A DNA stretch of 64,000 nucleotides from Acidobacteriota bacterium (lineage in GTDB: Bacteria > Acidobacteriota > Blastocatellia > RBC074): contig JAFDVI010000052.1 in the NCBI GenBank assembly GCA_018269055.1, positions 20,738 through 84,737 of the forward strand. Direction: 5' to 3'. The position numbers were made by a program, and so were the translations under genes. The notes under the pieces are model-generated. The model had not been told where the DNA came from. It saw only the letters and a program-made list of their open reading frames with translations, and ran no database searches. Shown here in pieces: positions 61,647 through 64,000 of this stretch. Position 1 is the first letter of the stretch. Each line of letters starts with the position of its first letter.

Positions 61647-63152
61647 TCATTGCTCCTTGCAAACCGCGGCTTGCGGATGCGTTTGACAGACCAGCGCTTT
61701 CAACGCCGCGATTTGTTGTCGTTGGGCGCTGAGCTGTTGTTGCAAAGCCTCAAGCTGCTTTTGCTGACTGCTGATTTCCGCTCGCCGATTGCCGGCTTCC
61801 GCTTTCATCGCTTCGTTTTCAATGGAAAGTTCCTGGATGGCGCTGAGCATCACACCGCTCAGGTCGCCGCTGTTGATGGTCGTCGGCGTGCCAATCGTGC
61901 CGATTTCATCTTTGCCGAACGCCGCGTAAAAATCCTGCGCCATCGGGCCGTAATGCCGAAAGGCTTGTGGATCTTGTCCGATGTAATTCCAACTGGTCAG
62001 GTTAAAGCCTCTCAACTTGCGCAAAACTTCCTCGCCGTTGACGGGCCGGAAGTATTCTTTCTGATTCCGATCAGAGGTGAAGGAATACGCCACTTGTCCT
62101 TCAATCACCGTGACAGCGGTATTGCCGATGCGCACCTTGTTGCTGGCGTTGACAATGGCGCCGCTACCGATCGCCGTCCCATTCGTCAGATTGCTTGCCG
62201 AAAAATCGGCATTTATTCCAATCGCCGTGTTAAAAGTGTCCGTCGTGTTGTTGGAGCCTGCACTCTGTCCGAAGAAGGCGTTTCCGCTGCCCGTCGTGTT
62301 GCTGCTGCCTGCATTCTGTCCGAAGAAGGCGTTGCTGCCGCCCGTCGTATTGGCGAAGCCTGCGTTCTGTCCGAAAAAGGCGTTACCAGAAGCCGTGTTG
62401 GAGAAGCCTGCATTTACCCCTAAGAAGGTGTTGAAGCTGCCCGTCGTATTGGAGGAACCTGCCTGAAACCCGAAGTAGGTGTTGAAGGTGCCCGTCGTAT
62501 TGGCAGAGCCAGCGCTAACACCCGCAAACAAGTTGCCCGTGCCCGGATTCGAAAGGATGCGATTGGCGTTCAGGTTATATTGCGTCACCGCATTAACAAG
62601 GTTTGACGAGAGCGTGCCGCCCGCCGTGCCGTTACTGCTGATGTTGAAATTGCTCGATGCCTGTTGCGCGGCGGTGTTTTGAATGTAATTCGCGCTGCCC
62701 GCTGTCGGCGGACGCGCATCGCTCAAGCGCGCATCACTGGTCAACACATACTGATTCGCCGACACGCTGCCCAACTGCGTCGCATTCAACGTTTGAATGG
62801 CATACGGCGTTGCAGTCACCGGCTGACGGGGGCCAAGCATAGTAAATGCCGCCGCGCCTTGCCGCACGCTGATTTCCAGAAAGCGCGCCGCTCCTGGAAA
62901 AGCGTTCGCGCCGAAATCGAGCGTGACCGTGAACACACCGTTGCTTACCGCGACGCTATTGCTTGCCACGGTTGAGCCGACTTGCGCCCCAGCATTCAGC
63001 GCGTCAAACAGTTTGAATTGAAAGTCATAGGTTCCGTTGGCGGGCTGGCTGCTGTCTGTCAATTTGCCTTGATAGGTGAAGGCGGTGGTTTGCGCTTGCG
63101 CTGGCCAACACAATAGCGCCAGCAAAATTGTCGTCCGTTGCCATACTTTCAT
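61647..63152 (-). CDS. Secreted trimeric-repeat protein with S74-like C-terminus, paralogue of the next gene
   Basis: A 501-residue exported protein: signal peptide (TTILLALLCWPAQAQ), the same TTAFTYQGKLTDSSQPANGTYDFQFKLFD domain as its neighbour, then 14-residue repeats with NTTG.FNT..G..AG (about 215-340, e.g. GNAFFGQNAGFANTTG) of beta-helix type. The C-terminal part (TSDRNQKEYFRPVNGEEVLRKLRGF) is an S74-like region with Ser and Lys at the expected spacing, and a coiled coil (KAEAGNRRAEISSQQKQLEALQ) follows. Stop and the next start are one base apart, so the two genes are cotranscribed. Confidence 0.87.
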   Translation of the reverse strand: MKVWQRTTILLALLCWPAQAQTTAFTYQGKLTDSSQPANGTYDFQFKLFDALNAGAQVGSTVASNSVAVSNGVFTVTLDFGANAFPGAARFLEISVRQGAAAFTMLGPRQPVTATPYAIQTLNATQLGSVSANQYVLTSDARLSDARPPTAGSANYIQNTAAQQASSNFNISSNGTAGGTLSSNLVNAVTQYNLNANRILSNPGTGNLFAGVSAGSANTTGTFNTYFGFQAGSSNTTGSFNTFLGVNAGFSNTASGNAFFGQNAGFANTTGGSNAFFGQNAGSSNTTGSGNAFFGQSAGSNNTTDTFNTAIGINADFSASNLTNGTAIGSGAIVNASNKVRIGNTAVTVIEGQVAYSFTSDRNQKEYFRPVNGEEVLRKLRGFNLTSWNYIGQDPQAFRHYGPMAQDFYAAFGKDEIGTIGTPTTINSGDLSGVMLSAIQELSIENEAMKAEAGNRRAEISSQQKQLEALQQQLSAQRQQIAALKALVCQTHPQAAVCKEQ

Positions 63153-63200
63153 GCGTGTTGCTCCTTTGTTGTTTCTTCCCTGCTTGTGCGGCGTGTGGCT

Positions 63201-63524
63201 TTATGGGCAGGCAACAGCGCTGAGTGTGATTGCCTCGGAATTATCAATCGCCAGTAACTTACACGTTGCGCCGTTCGGCGATTTGAGAATGATGCCCTGC
63301 CCAGGAGTGCCAACCAGAATGTTGCCGCCCGTGACATCGAACCTCGCCTTTGGCGCAGTCGTGCCGATGCCAACGCTGGTATCCGCTGTTGGGCCATCCA
63401 CTCCGTTTATGCCGCCAAGTACCAGTGAATTATTTTGTGTGACTTGAGCCTGGCGCCCAATAGCTGTGCTGTTCGTCACGCCATTTGCGCCAGTGGCTTC
63501 TGAGCCAATGAAAGTATTTTCCAT
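63201..63524 (-). pseudogene. N-terminally truncated surface-protein fragment
   Basis: The frame encodes 107 residues: IGSEATGANGVTNSTAIGRQAQVTQ, then VGIGTTAPKARFDVTGGNILV and a C-terminal ILKSPNGATCKLLAID block, the normal end of long Gly-rich surface proteins of the family at 59.9-63.2 kb. The signal peptide, N-terminal domain and repeats are missing. A stop codon in frame lies near 63575. The ATG at 63524 lacks a strong Shine-Dalgarno. It is read here as a decayed remnant; a short functional gene is not excluded. Confidence 0.55.
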
Positions 63525-63687
63525 TTCAGGGATATTTGAAAGCAGCAGTTCTCGGTTTAGACGAAAACAAAGGACTTAGCGGCGATGATGAGACTGTAAC
63601 CCCTTTGAATTCGTTCTAACCGAGAATTGCGGATTTGAAAGGCCAGCAAGGGCAGACCATTGCTTTTGCCAAACGTCTCGTTGTGGA

Positions 63688-64000
63688 TCAAGGAGCGAAG
63701 TACCCGACCAGGTCAACGATCAAGTCCGTCGTGCTGGCGGCGTAGCGTTTGAAGGCGCCATCCGCTCCCAGGCCCACCGTGAAGTGCCGGTTGAAGGTGA
63801 TCCCCGTTCGGTAATTCGACGTCGCGATGAACGGTTGGTTGGCATCGCTCGGCCAGAACGTCAGGTAGCCGTTGGCCACTGAATTCAGCGTCGTCGCGTT
63901 GCCAACCACGGCTTGCGCGGTCGCCGGAACGTTCGAGCAAGCGCCGGTCGCAGCTTGCAAATAGGCCGTGCCGCCCGTCATCGGCGCGTTCGGCGTGTAG
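63688..64000 (-). CDS. VRLLDTR-module surface protein, 5' end outside window
   Basis: The minus-strand frame is open to the edge; visible codons encode YTPNAPMTGGTAYLQ and then VVGNATTL, LTFWPSDANQPFIATSNYRTG, TTDLIVDLVGYFAP and stop. It is the last VRLLDTR module of a longer surface protein. It is nearly identical in DNA to the final module of the protein ending at 57963. Confidence 0.8.
   Translation of the reverse strand, partial: YTPNAPMTGGTAYLQAATGACSNVPATAQAVVGNATTLNSVANGYLTFWPSDANQPFIATSNYRTGITFNRHFTVGLGADGAFKRYAASTTDLIVDLVGYFAP

Noticed and set aside
61780..63000. Regular repeats that could suggest a CRISPR array
   Set aside because: The repeats encode a 14-residue NTTG-type protein motif in frame within the S74-family gene, and spacers are not unique.

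Overview
The window looks like a chromosome segment of an Acidobacteriota member, most likely class Blastocatellia. This rests on a secreted NHL/PKD/IPT protein ending in a Solibacter-type C-terminal domain (TIGR03437-like), a TIGR02999-like ECF sigma factor next to a Ser/Thr kinase with TPRs, several 'VRLLDTR' surface modules, and many zinc-ribbon or membrane-anchored Ser/Thr kinases. There are no phage structural genes, transposases or CRISPR arrays.

Layout. 1-2.8 kb: the 3' part of one uncharacterised gene and a second one with a caspase-like His/Cys pattern. 2.9-23.5 kb: a compact stress island. It holds metallothionein-ABC ATPase-FtsH; Hsp20; metallothionein-APH/AAA kinase-hemerythrin; a PNPOx-like flavoprotein-DUF5335 pair; response regulator-glucan phosphorylase-phosphofructokinase; a DUF883-like membrane protein; a LysM wall hydrolase; and GroEL-USP-USP-phospholipase D-like protein. 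23.9-27.1 kb: an orphan response regulator, a HigB/HigA pair with a frameshifted toxin, a HicB-like antitoxin with a truncated PIN toxin, and an uncharacterised internally duplicated protein. 27.4-31.3 kb: a propeller-type sensor kinase with a NarL-type regulator. 31.5-41.6 kb: two giant convergent secreted repeat proteins. 41.8-53.6 kb: tRNA-Thr, argH, a Ser/Thr kinase with an FGE-like domain, zinc-ribbon protein, queF, DHH phosphoesterase, GH13 amylase, MddA-like methyltransferase, DinB. 53.7-64 kb: small secreted protein, ECF sigma/STK-TPR pair, and surface proteins with VRLLDTR or peptidase S74 domains.

The main observation is that every operon of the stress island has, on the correct strand in front of its first gene, a match to the sigma-54 -24/-12 promoter (GG-N10-GC within TGGCAC-N5-TTGCW). 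There are eight such sites between 5.9 and 23.5 kb. No sigma-54 activator with an AAA+ domain is encoded here, so the regulator must lie elsewhere. The gene content suggests a coordinated response combining protein quality control, metal/thiol buffering, oxygen or NO sensing, ATP-binding USPs and mobilisation of stored glucan through GlgP and Pfk. It resembles dormancy/anaerobic-stress regulons of other phyla in content, but with a sigma-54 signature.

Signs of decay or rearrangement are the one-base frameshift in the HigB-like toxin, a PIN toxin cut after about 17 codons next to a possibly truncated convergent gene, a repeat-derived in-frame insertion in the glucan phosphorylase, and an N-terminally truncated surface-protein fragment near 63.3 kb.
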